DNA from: Triplophysa rosa
Taxonomy: Eukaryota; Chordata; Actinopteri; Cypriniformes; Nemacheilidae
Direction of reading: 5' to 3'
Length of the DNA: 64,000 bases
NCBI RefSeq assembly: GCF_024868665.1
Contig: NC_079899.1
Coordinates: 24,766,072 to 24,830,071, forward strand
Shown here one piece after another: positions 26,341 through 38,440 of this stretch; the first letter of the stretch is position 1; each line of letters starts with the position of its first letter. The notes beneath the pieces were generated by a model. It saw only the letters and a list, made by a program, of their open reading frames with translations. It made no database searches and was not told the origin of the DNA. The position numbers were made by a program, and so were the translations under genes.

Positions 26341-28251
26341 TGTGGCAGATGTTCAGAAAGACACAATGATATGAAGCTTTTTCTTTTAAATGCTCTTATC
26401 CTTTTAATCTATGTAGGGAGTAAGAGTCTACCACTTTATTCTTGGTTATAAGAGGTAAACCATTGTCTTTTAAGTACCGTAAATATTTTTAAATTTTATT
26501 TCTCCATGTTTTTGTATGCTTTATGTTTTGGAGCGCTGCCGCCCGTTCTGTTAATCTGGAAACGATGTGCGTCTAGGCAGCACAGATGGGCACAGACGCA
26601 CTCCTGACCCCAGATTTACCAGCCGGTGTGATTGACAAACACTCAAACAGTTTAATCTAATGTTTGTGTGCTGACATAATTCAAACCCTTTCCTTTACAG
26701 AGCATGTGTTTGCACATTTAATCCCACCGTCCTTCGTTTTCTGAATCTCAGTTCTGTCCTCATGCTGAGTCTCACCTGTCACGTGTTTTAAACAGCCCGT
26801 TTCTTCCTTCCGTGAGTGAAATTCAATTCTTGACGTGTTTTCTGTAACGCTGCATCATTTTGCTGCTGACGCGGAGGTTTGGCTCGCATAACATCAGAGA
26901 AATTTAAAGCGCCCCTCTCTAAACGTGCAGGGTTATTTCATCCCAGAATGAAATGAAAGGCGAAAAATATAGATACAAAATTTAAGATAAATTATATTTT
27001 AATTTAAGGTACCTGTGTCAGGTACGATTTCACAGAAAAGTAAGCATTTACGTTTTTGTTTGCAGATTGCAGTTTTATTGTATGTATATTGATAAATAAA
27101 TAGAAAATCTTCAGATTTGGTCATGTAGTCTAATTCTATGTTATTCTTGCTTGCTGCTGTGTGAAAAAAGCACGTTGTCACAAATGCGGCTTTCTTTTTT
27201 GTTTTGTAGAGCGACCCGCAGGTCAATTTCCTCGCCGAGCGGCGGGGGTCCTGCCAAAAAGCACTCGTGCATCAGGCAGGTCGCCTTGTTGCGATCCGAG
27301 CCGCGCTATTTCTGTAACCCAGAGAATGTGCTTTACCGCGGTGAAAGTGCCTGCACGGATCATTAACTATTCATGAATGTACATGCCTGCTAATGGGACC
27401 TACAACTATTTTAATTATTGATGCTGTAATTGACAGCGCCCCCCATCAGAGAGGCTAAATTAACGTGTATGACATTGTTCGGTGTCCCCGTCCGATCCGA
27501 TGACCCCCCCGATCCGATGCCCCCCCGATCCGATGACCCCCCTTCTCTCCGTCTCATCTCCCATCTGCTCGCTCTGTATGATCGCGATGATTCTGCATCT
27601 GTCGTTTGTAATATGTTGTGCCTGATGGGCTGGTTTTCGTCTGCGTCTCCCTCTGATGATGATGACGGACAGCTGTCAGGCGGTCTTACGCTGATGATGT
27701 AAGGACAGGCGTGTGGCGCGGGGGGGAGCTGCTGGGGGGAAGCTGTATTAATCGGTGATAAATGAAAGGTTTAGCGCGTTACGGATGCAGAGTTCACGGC
27801 CGTAGGGAGGTTTCGACGCTCACACCAGCACAGATTAAACGCTCATTAGCTGAGATCCATAACTTGAGCCCAGTTCTGTCACTCAATGTCACGTCGCACT
27901 GGAGAAATCGTTGGTTATCTCAGGGGGCTGAAAATGAGGATTGTCCTCTTAATTACATTAAGTGATGATTAAAATGTGAAGTGACATGTGAGAAAAAATT
28001 GAATTTGCCTACTAAAGGAAGTGTTCGCTTGGATTTGTGGAAAGAAACGCTTAGCACGAGATGTTTGACTTGATCTGTTTAATAAGGGCTGGTTCTTGTA
28101 ACAGAAGCTAGTGTTTATTACAAGTAAGGTTTGACAGAAATTTGGGCTTACCTGGTCGTTGTTCAGGTCGTTAAACATAAGTACTTTGAGTTTGTCATTG
28201 CGAATTCCTAAGGAAAAAATCACGTGATTAAAAATAGCTCGCCGAAAGGTG
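26341..28251. other. Unique sequence with GC-rich patches, no gene seen
   Basis: 26520-26700 and 27200-27440 have higher GC and no repeat signature. 27360-27440 contains several TAAT/ATTA cores, a TGACAG motif and an inverted ATTCATGAAT. 27495-27543 is a three-fold GATCCGATG-poly-C tandem. I recognise no exon; regulatory function is only a guess. Confidence 0.4.
27495..27543. repeat. Short GATCCGATG(A)CCCCCC tandem repeat
   Basis: Three consecutive copies of a 16-18-bp unit, GATCCGATG plus a C run. Confidence 0.8.
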
Positions 28252-28645
28252 CACTGTAAAACTTTACTGTAATTTCGCAGCAGGTTTGCCAGTAACTTAC
28301 TGTAGATTTAATGTACAATTTTGTTTTAAGCATAAACTTACCTAGTTTATATACAGTATATTTCTTTCATAATACAAGACACAATAAAACAAGGGTTACT
28401 TTTCTTGTTATGTAAATATATCGTAATTTAAGAAGTTTTAAATATTTTTACAGAAAACAAGAGAAAAATGCTTAGGAAGAATGTCATTTTTTTGCAGTGT
28501 TGCTGTGCTAATGTCAGTCTCTTCAAAGTGTTTTAATTTTGATTAAAGTAAATGAAAACAGTACTAATTGGAAAGTATATTACGTAGTAATTAAATCTAC
28601 AGTAAGTTACTGGCAAACCTGCTGCAAAAACTACAGCAAAGTTTC
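28252..28645. mobile_element. Inverted-repeat MITE with ACTGTAAAAC-type ends
   Basis: The left arm (GCAGCAGGTTTGCCAGTAACTTACTGTAGATTTA) is mirrored on the right by TAAATCTACAGTAAGTTACTGGCAAACCTGCTGC; arms of about 65 bp flank about 260 bp of AT-rich sequence. No coding capacity. It is followed within 30 bp by the next element. Confidence 0.8.
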
Positions 28646-28675
28646 GTCGACACAGGCAGACTGCTCGGTCCTACT

Positions 28676-30413
28676 CAGGGGCGCAACTGCACATTTTCTG
28701 AGGGGTATGCGAGATCAGTATTGGCGCCCCCCATTGGCCACCCCAATATAGAAAACACACAACAAATAAAAAATCTGCAGACAAGTTGTATATTACCTTT
28801 GCAGTCATTCTATTTTACATCATGTGAAGGTGACAATCAGATTTGTATCTACTGTATAACAGAAGCATAAAGGTTTCATTTTACAGAAACACTTTTCCAA
28901 CTGCTTCACAGTGTAACAGATACACAATTCTGAAAAGATAAATAACAATCTGAAAAGTAATGAAACAAAGCAGCAAAAAGTACATAAAGTTAATGTTCAG
29001 ACATACACAATAAATTAGGGCAGAAACTAACGCTTATTTTAATAACTATATAATTGGACGATTGTTTTTTTAATTAGTCGGATAACAGGCTAAACAGTTT
29101 TTAAATTGATCTTTTGCTTATAATAACTAAATAAGACTTCAAATAAGGCTATTTATTGTATTCTTTGAAAAGTGAGTTTCACTTATGTAGTCTAGAATTT
29201 TGACATTTAAAACCTTTAACAATAAAACTTCTTTAAATATCCCAAATATAAGTAACAATTGAGTTGTAGCCCATTAGAGATGTGCTGATGAGGAAATAAA
29301 ATTATTTTGATCTTTAAAGTTATACATTTAGATTATTGTTATCAGAATAAGAAGTATCACATGATATACTCGCATTGTATTTTTTTTGTTCTTTTCACAC
29401 TTAGGCCTACTTTAAAACGAATGCTTAGTTTGTGGTTCATTAATATTTAATAAAAACACAACAATAAAATTAGCCTATGTTAAACATACCTTTACTGTGC
29501 ATTTATAATTAAAATATTATTGAAAAAACGAAATAAGATGGATAACAGATATTATAACGCAAATAAATAAAAAATCTTTGGATTTTCCCCTTGCTTTAAG
29601 CATTTTTAGTTTGGTTCACATTTTATGAAAACATAATTAAAGTAAAACAAAGACAAACTCACTTACATTGAATGCTCAAATTATTTTTAATTAACAAACG
29701 TTCTTTTGCGCTCTTGTCTCTGTCATCCTGTCAATCATTGCGCTGTTTCAGTGTCCACACGCAATATCTCCGGTGCTCTGTGCTGCGCGCTGTTTGCAGA
29801 AGACGCAACTGCTCGCGTTATGTGAAGGACACGGACCAGACGTTCAAACTGCACAGCTCGCGTTGTCATATGGGGAAAACGCGTCCGACGATTAATGAAG
29901 AACCCGAAATGCGTGATAGTGGGAGACTTAACAGCTTTAACAACCGTCTCAGACTCTCCCGAATGTAATTATAAAGCTCCTTCACAAACATAGATTTATT
30001 TTATAAGTGCCAAAGATGAAGGCCTAGCGGTGACCTGATATTGTATTATAATATGAACTACCTCTCAGGCAACGTTAAATAACTTGTTTTTTACTTGTCA
30101 ATTTACTTTTCATTTTCATGTTCTGTTCTGCGCTTTGGGAAGTTTCTTTGCTCGATCCATTTGGTCATTTGACTGTCAAAGAGTGATTGGTTGATATAAT
30201 AACTTGATTAAATAAATTATATATTTATTGAACTCGTTTAAAATGCTAGACAAAAGTGAAACTAAAACGTTTTAGATAATGACTTTTTCGTTATATTTTT
30301 TATAACGTTTTATTTTAAAAAAACGTTAAATAATATTTTGGCACAATGGCGCCCCCACTTGTGCGGCGCCCCTATGCACCGCATATACTGCATACCCCAT
30401 TTTTGCGCCCCTG
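28676..30413. mobile_element. 1.74-kb non-autonomous hAT element with perfect 8-bp duplication
   Basis: The ends CAGGGGCGCA and TGCGCCCCTG are perfect inverted repeats, flanked by GTCCTACT on both sides (28668-28675 and 30414-30421). The ends are GC-rich (GGCGCCCC words) and the interior very AT-rich. The only frame, 29672-29968 (98 codons), lacks the hAT transposase dimerisation motif or any similarity I recognise, so the copy must have been moved in trans. Confidence 0.92.
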
Positions 30414-30421
30414 GTCCTACT

Positions 30422-32209
30422 TCTCCGTGGCGATGACGGCGTGCGGTTAAAAATCATAACATACAAATTTGAAAGTGGGGGGGACTTGTCCCCAGTGGAA
30501 ATTACGCCCCCTGTATCTATCTATAAATCTATGTGTGTGTATGTGTCTGTCTGTCTATCCGTCCATCCATCTGTCTTTCTTACGTACTTTACCATCTGCA
30601 TTTTTTGCCTGCTGCGGGGTTGAATTTATTATTTATTTGATTTATGCCAGTGGAGAAATTGAATGAACATGCGCAGAATAACAGCAGTAATGAGAAAACA
30701 ATATACGTAACATAAAAAAACAGAGGAAAGAATGAAGAGAAAAACCAGAGGATGAATGAAGAGTTATGAGAATTATATGAGGTCGTGTAATGCTAGCAAT
30801 TTTGGACATTTTTAAGATTTTTTTGTTGATTGTTGACTTTAAAGACAAAACATACAGATCAAACTTTAAAAAATGACAGTAGAGTATAAAATATTTATTA
30901 TAGAATAATAAATAAATGAACGATGTAACTGAATGTAAGTTGTAGAAGACACAGCAACCATTGTTGCTCCTGTTGGAAGCAGTTTTTTGAGGTTTTGATA
31001 ACTATTATTGGATTGTAGAATCGATATCAGATCGTATCATAATGAAACATCAGATTTTTACCCCTAACATTTGTACACGATGAGGGTTGAGGCCGAAGGG
31101 TTCCCGCAGCGGTTGAATATCAGTGCCAGACGTCACAGCAGGTTGTGTTGTTTTAATGTTTTAACTTGACATGAACCCTGACTCAGGCCTAACTGCCAGT
31201 GGCCTGATGCATTATGGGTACTCATTAGCTCAGGGACAAGGTGATTCAGCTTGGAGGATTTGAGGTGGTCTGCTCACGGGCGTGAATGCGGACGGACGTT
31301 AACTCGAGCGGCTTTGTACTCCGGGAGAACGCTGCACCAAAGCTCATGCTTTGAGCTTACCTTTGCCCTTTCAGGTCGACTTGATTGGCTCAGACTCTAA
31401 TGAGAGCGAAACGGTCGAATGGTACAGTAGGCTGCTCGTAATCTGATAACGTTATTATGAATGTATGTGATGTATTTAATCCTGTTCCAATCCTATAGCA
31501 TAGATTTAGGATCTGTCTGTTAAGTATATCACAAGCGTACACATGAATGTTTTAAATGCACGTCTTATAAAACCACGATATAAACAACAGACGTAAAGAT
31601 TTTTGCATTAGAGCCTGCGTGTTTGAAAGGAGTGTGTGATGTTTTGTTTGGATGTTGTTGGGTGTTTTGAACCGGAGCAGAATATTGAGTGTGATATTTT
31701 GTGTGCTTTGCCGTGGCGAGTGTTTGTACATCTGCTGGTTTCATTATCTCACTGGCCCATTTTCAACAGTTAGATACTCGTGAATATTCATGATGGCTCA
31801 TCATCATTTATTTGCGCAGGATGATTCAGACTGACGAGACTTTGGTTTAATGTGAATACAGTATATTGCATTTCAGAATTCTTAATTGGCAAGTTGAAGT
31901 CTGACATGATTCCTCTTGTAATGTTTTTTGAAGACGATGGATTTATTAAAGAAGTGATCTGGAGTTAGAGAAGACCTTTACTGCTTTAACGAAGATACGG
32001 GAAGGCAAGAAATGTAAATATGTAGTTAATCTAACAAAGCATCTAGTCAATTGTTTATACATCCTCAATTCACTTTACAATGCATTTCAGGTGACTTTTG
32101 TCTTATATTTTGTTACCTTTTTAATAAAAAATTGTTGGAAGTCTCTTTAAAAAATGTCTTTGTAGTAAACTCACAGTAATTTTACTGTGGTCTCATAGTT
32201 TTTAAGTAT
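30422..32209. other. Unique sequence, no gene seen
   Basis: Contains a short GTCTGTCTGTCTATCCGTCC tract near 30545. The 31730-31870 stretch (TGAATATTCATGATGGCTCATC with ATTTGCGCAGGATG) looks non-repetitive and could be conserved regulatory DNA. No exon recognised. Confidence 0.35.
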
Positions 32210-32288
32210 TTGGATGGTTGGATGGCACTGCTTTGGAGCAATTCACATTGTGAAAAGCGCTATATAAATCAAATTGAATTGAATTGAG
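32210..32288 (+). mobile_element. L2-like LINE 3'-end fragment
   Basis: GAAAAGCGCTATATAAATCAAATTGAATTGAATTGAG is the typical 3' terminus and tail of fish L2-type non-LTR elements. It is the same signature as the complement at 37025-37060. No coding part is left. Confidence 0.7.
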
Positions 32289-34068
32289 TACTTCAGAGAT
32301 GACGTATTTTTGTGTGCAAACCCCAAAAGCGAGTTAGCATTTTGAGACTTACGGTTCCATCGCCCCAAAGTCTGTATTTTTTAAATGGGTTTTTGGAAAA
32401 TCGCTTGAAATAAGGTCTTTGGTAAACAAGACCTCTAAATTTTCCACGTTTATTCTATGACATAAAACACACCAATTATAACCCGCTTGTGATTTTTTAA
32501 AGTTGTACTGTGTCTTAAAAACGGCGGTTGCTAAAAGCGACTACTTCCTTTGGCGGGGACGTTAGATGTCATCGCGCATATACCTGTAAAGCTCACAAAT
32601 ATTGCAACATGGGCACAAATCTCTTAAAACGTAGATGCGGATTCATTCACGGAGTAATTACTTACCAGGGAACACATTTTTAATAAAGTCTGAAAGAGTT
32701 GTCGGAGGCTTGGTGGTGGTGAGAAGTTGATATCAAGCGACCTTAAGTGTAGTCTGTTTATATCGTCGTTTTAGGTTTTTACTTTTACTTATTGTATTTC
32801 GGCTTCAAAGGTAACAAATGTTGTGTTAATTTGTAAAGATGATCTTGATAGACAAAACGTATAAACCTTCGTTAATCACAGAGCTTATTTTTTGCGATCT
32901 TCCAAAAGTATGTGGGAAAAATGTATAGGCTTTAGGTCGAGGGAACCAGGGCATCGCTTGCTTTCTGGTTAGCCTACAAAAATATCTCTGAGGTACTGGG
33001 TTGTATTTGTAGTAAAACTGTGGTAACACAAATGGTAATCGATCAGTCTAAAAAGCACGCTTACTACACTTTTACTATAATAAAGCCATGGTCATTTTTC
33101 CTAAGAGATCTGACCTGACTGCTCAGGAAAGCCGTGTGGAATAATACAGTATACGGTGCGAATGATCTCTGCTGTGTCGTCTCAGATCCTTTAATCCTGT
33201 GTCAGTTTTCAGCGCCCCGCTGAGAATAATTGCTGTGTTTTCAGTTCAGTCACACTTGTGTTTCTCTGGAGTGGAAGAGGTCTCGGAGGTCTCCGTTCTC
33301 CTCTCTCCTCAATTTCCCCCTTATGAGCGCGAACGCACCAGACCCTCGAACTAATTCAGGCCTCCCGCTGGCTTCTGTCATCATTTGTTTGTAGCCAATT
33401 ACAGCCGGAGAGAAAACAAACACACAACGGTCCGGACGAGTCACGTCCGTCCGTACTAAAATTACCCATGAGGCTCTAAACAAAATGTCTGCACGCTGGC
33501 CAATCTCGCGTCAGTTTTTCTTTGTTTTATGTTGTCTTCTTCTGTTTGTGTGTTTTGTTGTGCAGTTCTCGTCTGATGCGTAACACGGTCCTGCCGGCCA
33601 TGAAGATGTTGTGTTGTTGTGCCGTGCACAGTAGATCATGATTGTTTTTTATTCAGTTTTCTACTCCACTTGCTCACTTGCTCGGAGTCAAGCCCAAGGC
33701 TGTTATGACGACGAACAAACCGTTGCTTTCTGGATCCAGCGTGCTGTATTTCACATCGTGAAGCGAGATTCTTTGTGACATGTACTGTACCAATCTTGCA
33801 GGCATCACCTTGGCATTCAGTTAGAAAAGACAAATAGATGTATGTTTGTATGTATGTTTGGACGGCTCCATATGATTCATTGTATATGTGACACAACAGT
33901 GAAACAGCAATTTAGTGCATCGACCCTTATTATACGCAAGACCTTCTTTAGACATTTCCTGTTTAACAATGAACATTTACAATTTGTGAGAAACAGGCAA
34001 AAGTAAAGAAAGTCAATTATTAGTTAATGCATTCATATTCAAATGCAAAAGGACACAACCCCTGTTTT
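32289..34068. other. Unique sequence, no gene seen
   Basis: 33170-33480 is a GC-balanced, non-repetitive stretch (TTTAATCCTGTGTCAGTTTT through TTTGTAGCCAATTACAGCC). I flag it only as a possible conserved non-coding element. No exon recognised. Confidence 0.35.
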
Positions 34069-34076
34069 ACTATAAA

Positions 34077-35008
34077 TAGGGATGCACCGAGACCAGTATC
34101 GGTATCGGGCCGATACCAAGCTCATGTACTCGTACTCGTAACTGACAGAACAGACAAAAATTTGTTGGAAGTTTGCTTTGAAAGTTTGTGAAAAGCACAT
34201 AAAATTTTGTATAATGTGCTGGCTTCTCATGCTTAACATGGTCAACTTAACTTAAAAAACAAGTTGGACGTATGACGCAGTATTTCTGTGCTTGATACAC
34301 TCCCCCAGCACTCCAACTTGTTTCGGTAAAGTTTTTTAAAAGTCTGGATCCTGTTTCGTAACGGGGAAAATCAAAGAAGCGAAAGAAATAGCCAGCCCAC
34401 GTGCCGACCAACGGGCGATAGGAAGACCCACTTATCAAGATTGGCTGCGCTGCATCAAGATCGGCTGCGCTGTGGGCCTGCAGCTGCAGCTCGTTACTCT
34501 TGCAATAGTGAGAGAAGTTGAGGTGTATTTGTTTGTTCACGGCATTTCAGTGATGGATGTTATATAAACGGTGGATATAACGCTGGATTTAGAAATCGTT
34601 TGAAACTGATAGATGGAGCGGTCCCAGCGCTAAAAGATGCCGGACATGAACCGCACGCGGTAAGTCAAACTAAGTCATATGTTTGTGTTTTGGTGGCAGT
34701 CGGTGTGTATGTGCATAATGTAAACAACAAGAACTTAAATTAGTAAATTAGTATAGTAAATTAATGCGATGATGTATTGTGTGCTGCTCGTGCTGTAGTT
34801 CCGCCCCCCCTGCCCGCCTCCAACAGCTCGTCTTTTTCTGGAAATAATCGTACAGCTGTATCTCTCTTTCATAAATTTGATCAAACAAAATACTCTTCGA
34901 CGATACGACATATGCAATACTACTGTATAGGTACTCAAGATTAATATGAGATTGGCAGAAACTGCGTGTATTACCAGATCTTTAAAAAATGGCATCGGTG
35001 CATCCCTA
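34077..35008. mobile_element. 932-bp hAT element with perfect 8-bp duplication
   Basis: The ends TAGGGATGCACCGA and CGGTGCATCCCTA are inverted, with ACTATAAA on both sides (34069-34076 and 35009-35016). GTATCGGTATCGGGCCGATACC near the left end is a sub-terminal palindrome. No intact transposase frame. Confidence 0.92.
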
Positions 35009-35435
35009 ACTATAAATATCTTGTAAATATCTTTCTGTATATTTTATTTCAGACTCTGCTGATGCTTTTATTACGCTCTAGTCACTCTCATGTATTGTCT
35101 TTAAGTCATCATTTTTTGAATCTTAACCGGACGGTGAAAAAGAAGCTGTGTTATAAAATATAAACAAATTATTTACAAACAGCATTTTGAAATGTAAATA
35201 ATAATACTTTGCATGGTCAATATAATGGCACATGTCTAGTCTGGAACAACATGTGATGTCAGAATTGTTCCTTTAATGAGCACAGATGAAATGTCTGTTT
35301 TATAAAACCTCAGCGTGTGTTTTAGAACCTAATAATGGAAAATAGAAACAGAAGTGATGTGATCTTTTAACAGCATTCTTACACCTGCAGCTCTCACCTT
35401 TACTCACTGCTCAACCCTGCAGCTGTGAACAGGAA

Positions 35436-35480
35436 GTGTGTGTGTGTGTGTGAGTGAGAGAGTGCGTGCGTGCGTGCGTG
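35436..35480. repeat. (TG)n/(TGCG)n microsatellite
   Basis: A GTGTGTGTG run passing into GAGAGAG and a GCGTGCGTGCGTG run. Confidence 0.85.
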
Positions 35481-36500
35481 AGTCACACCTGTGACAGGTG
35501 TGTCAGTCCACTGAAGAATATCTGATGAACTGTGTTTCATGAGTGTTTCGGAAAGCCAAAGTACTGTTTATTCATTCATATTGAGCTGTAAGAATTTTAC
35601 GTCTCAGACAATTTTAGATATTGATTTAAAAACATTGGCCATGTTGCAATGTTTTCTCTTTGCCAGATGTGTCTATGACTTTTGTTTCATGTAGAAAAAT
35701 CATATAGTTGATTCTGTAATGTTAATAATAGCAGGGCATCACTTTTGGGTCAAATGGGAACATTTTCTAGGTTCATTTAAAGTCAACGGTTGGGTTTGCT
35801 CATATTTTACCCAACCATGGGTTTAAAACATCCCAACATTTTTAGAGAGCAGAAACAACAGAAGCCGATTTAGTTTGAAATATTCGCCTCCATCATCACT
35901 TCAGAATGTCATGTTTGTATTAATTTAGCTTCATATTGATAGCACAGTGCAGTTCATTATCACCTCTTGAGTTTGACAGGATGTTTCAAATCCTCCTGAA
36001 CGTCACGGATGTGATGAGATGCTCGTGTCGTGCCGGAGAGGAAAATCTTTGGTTGTCACTTCTCTCTTGCAGGGACAGTAATGGAGACCTCAGCTCTCCA
36101 TTTCCATCCATGATTCATAAAGCTTGAGTTACTTTTCTGTGTTACCGAGTATATAGATGTAAAAGAGATCCGCTCTCTGCACTTCTCTCAGCTGATGTCA
36201 GCTCAGAGGTTGGATGGAGGTCAGGGATGGGCAGTCTAACATCTAGACTTCAGTTATCGGTTGGACATGCGTGGGTAAAGTAGGTGTGTGGAAATAGCCG
36301 GGTCAGTTTGAGATCCAGCAGGAATACAGCTCATCAAATCTGCATCTCTGAAATTCTCAATGAATTCAACAAGACACGATTTGTAACATTGTTTTGAAAA
36401 GCACAGCGGATGTAATGGCTCCACAATGTGAAGGTAACTCTCTATCGCCCCCTTGAGCCCTGAGTGTTTTTATCGTCTGAGTAACCCAAGGAGCGCAAGC

Positions 36501-36738
36501 TAAAGCTGCAATTCATAACTTTTTATTTTGATAAAAAAGTCAATAAAAGTTGCTCTCCGTACTTTACCACAATTCACTACGGTAAGCTTTATAATGGTTT
36601 ATGAGCTATCGTGCAGGAAATCTTGTCATTCGTCTTTAATCCATGTAAAGACATAAATTACAAATAACTTTTATTTTGCTAAATTATTTTTAAAAAAAAT
36701 GTGGGAAGAGAGGGAAAAGTTACATATGGCAGCTTTAA
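36501..36738. mobile_element. MITE with AAAGCTGC ends
   Basis: The left end TAAAGCTGCAATTCATAACTTTT is matched in inverted form by AAAAGTTACATATGGCAGCTTTAA on the right (TTAA at 36735). About 240 bp, AT-rich, non-coding. Confidence 0.7.
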
Positions 36739-37022
36739 GTATTTTTCCTGTCTTGTGTCAACAGGACATTCGCATAAGCGTTTTGTGTTTGCTTAAAGTT
36801 CATTTAGCCTTAGTCTTATGATTTATTAAGATCATTTTGTTGGACAAATGTCAACCTCCTTAAACACTTGTCGTGATTTCTGGTTCAACGTTTGGCTTCA
36901 GCTCTTGATTGTCCTGGGGGTAAAAAGTTGATCCAGCCAACAGAAGAAGAACACGCACCTGCTGCAGTTATGACACGCTTGGCATCGGGTCGCTCGCATG
37001 TGCTGCCCCTCGGGGCTTTAAA

Positions 37023-38440
37023 CAAACTCAACTCAACTTTATTTATATAGCGCTTTTTACAATTTTCATTATTACAAAGCAACTGTAAATGAGACATATT
37101 GACTATAAGCAAAACAATTAAAGTTATACCTGTAAAAACAAGAAAAGGTGAAAACACAGAAGACAGACATACCCACATACAAAACACTCCACACACACAA
37201 TATGCACACGTACTAACACACATAGACATAGACACACACACACGGACGCGCACACACACACATGCACACAGACACACACACAGACAAGCACGCACACACA
37301 CAGACAGACAAGCACGCACACACACACAGACAAGCATGCACACACACAGACAGACAAGCACGCACACACAGACAATAGGTAATATAGGTAATAAGCAAGA
37401 TTTTAAAGTTAATGCGATGATTTATAGGTAACCAGTGCAAGGTTGACAGAACCGGGCTAATATGTTCATACTTTTTTGTACGTGTAAGAACTCGAGCTGC
37501 CGCGTTTTGGACCAGTTGGAGTTTTTGTAATAAGCCTGCAGGGGAACCACCTAACAGTGCATTACAGTAATCTAGTCTTGATGTCATGAATGCATGAATT
37601 AACTTCTCTGCATCTGACATTGACAGCATATGACGTAGTTTAGATATATTCTTAAAATGGAAAAATGCAATTTTACAGGTGTTGGCGACGTGGCTCTCAA
37701 ATGACAGATTACTATCGAATAGAACGCCAAGATTCTTAGCTGACGAAGAGGGTTTTATGGAACATCCGTCAATAGTTAAGCAGTATTCTTAGTTGTTACG
37801 TATGGCGGTTTTTGGTCCAATAAGTAACACTTCTGTTCTGTCTGAGTTCAGTAATAAAAAGTTGTTACTCATCCAGTTTTTTATATCGCCTATGCATTCC
37901 ATTATTCGATGGAACTGCTGTGTTTCATGAGGCATCGAGGAAATATAAAGTTGAGTATCATCAGCATAACAGTGAAAGCTAACTCCGTGTCGCTTTATTA
38001 TATCTCCTAGAGGTAGCATGTATAATGCGAAGAGCAGAGGCCCTAAGACTGAGCCCTGTGGTACACCATTTGCGATTTGCATGACACCTCATTGTTTATT
38101 GCTACAAATTGAAAACGGTCGGATAAATAAGATTTAAACCATTTCAAAGCTATTCCCCTAATGCCGACGTAATTTTCAAGTCTATGTGTGAGTGTGCTGT
38201 GGTCAGTGGTGTCGAATGCAGCACTAAGGTCTAGCAGCACCAATAACGAGATACAACCTCGGTCAGATGCCAATAGCAGATCATTTGTAACTCTGATCAA
38301 AGCAGTCTCTGTACTGTGACATGCTGTAAATCCAGACTGGAATTCTTCATTGATGTCATTCCTTCGGAGGAAGGAGCATAACTGAGTTGAAACTACTTTT
38401 TCTAGAACTTTAGATATGAAAGGTATCCCTGCAGCCTTGA
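37023..38440 (-). pseudogene. L2-like LINE, 5'-truncated, broken reverse transcriptase
   Basis: On the minus strand three blocks in order match an L2-type reverse transcriptase. First, around 38440-38110, FLRRNDINEEFQSGFTACHS and LLDLSAAFDTTDHSTL, the finger and first catalytic Asp region. Second, around 38082-37789, [14 protein letters not shown] and the catalytic box [11 protein letters not shown]. Third, around 37629-37380, the thumb with TSRLDYCNALLGG and [14 protein letters not shown] frameshift separates the first two blocks near 38085, and a stop separates the second and third. The 3' end is AAAAGCGCTATATAAATAAAGTTGAG at about 37025-37060 on the minus strand. No endonuclease domain. 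A CA/CAGA microsatellite (37187-37372) has grown in the 3' part. Confidence 0.9.
37187..37372. repeat. CACACA/CAGACAAG microsatellite within the LINE 3' part
   Basis: A compound array of CA and ACAGACAAGCACGCA-type units. It gives long Cys/Val/Leu-rich or Thr/His-rich frames on both strands, which are artefacts. Confidence 0.9.

Noticed and set aside
29672..29968. 98-codon frame inside the 1.74-kb hAT element as a transposase
   Set aside because: No hAT dimerisation or DDE-type motif; Arg/Ser/Cys-rich without conserved blocks.
36885..37629. Long Cys/Val/Leu-rich and Thr/His-rich frames up to 160 codons
   Set aside because: They are translations of the CA/CAGA microsatellite and LINE debris in several frames at once; no protein.
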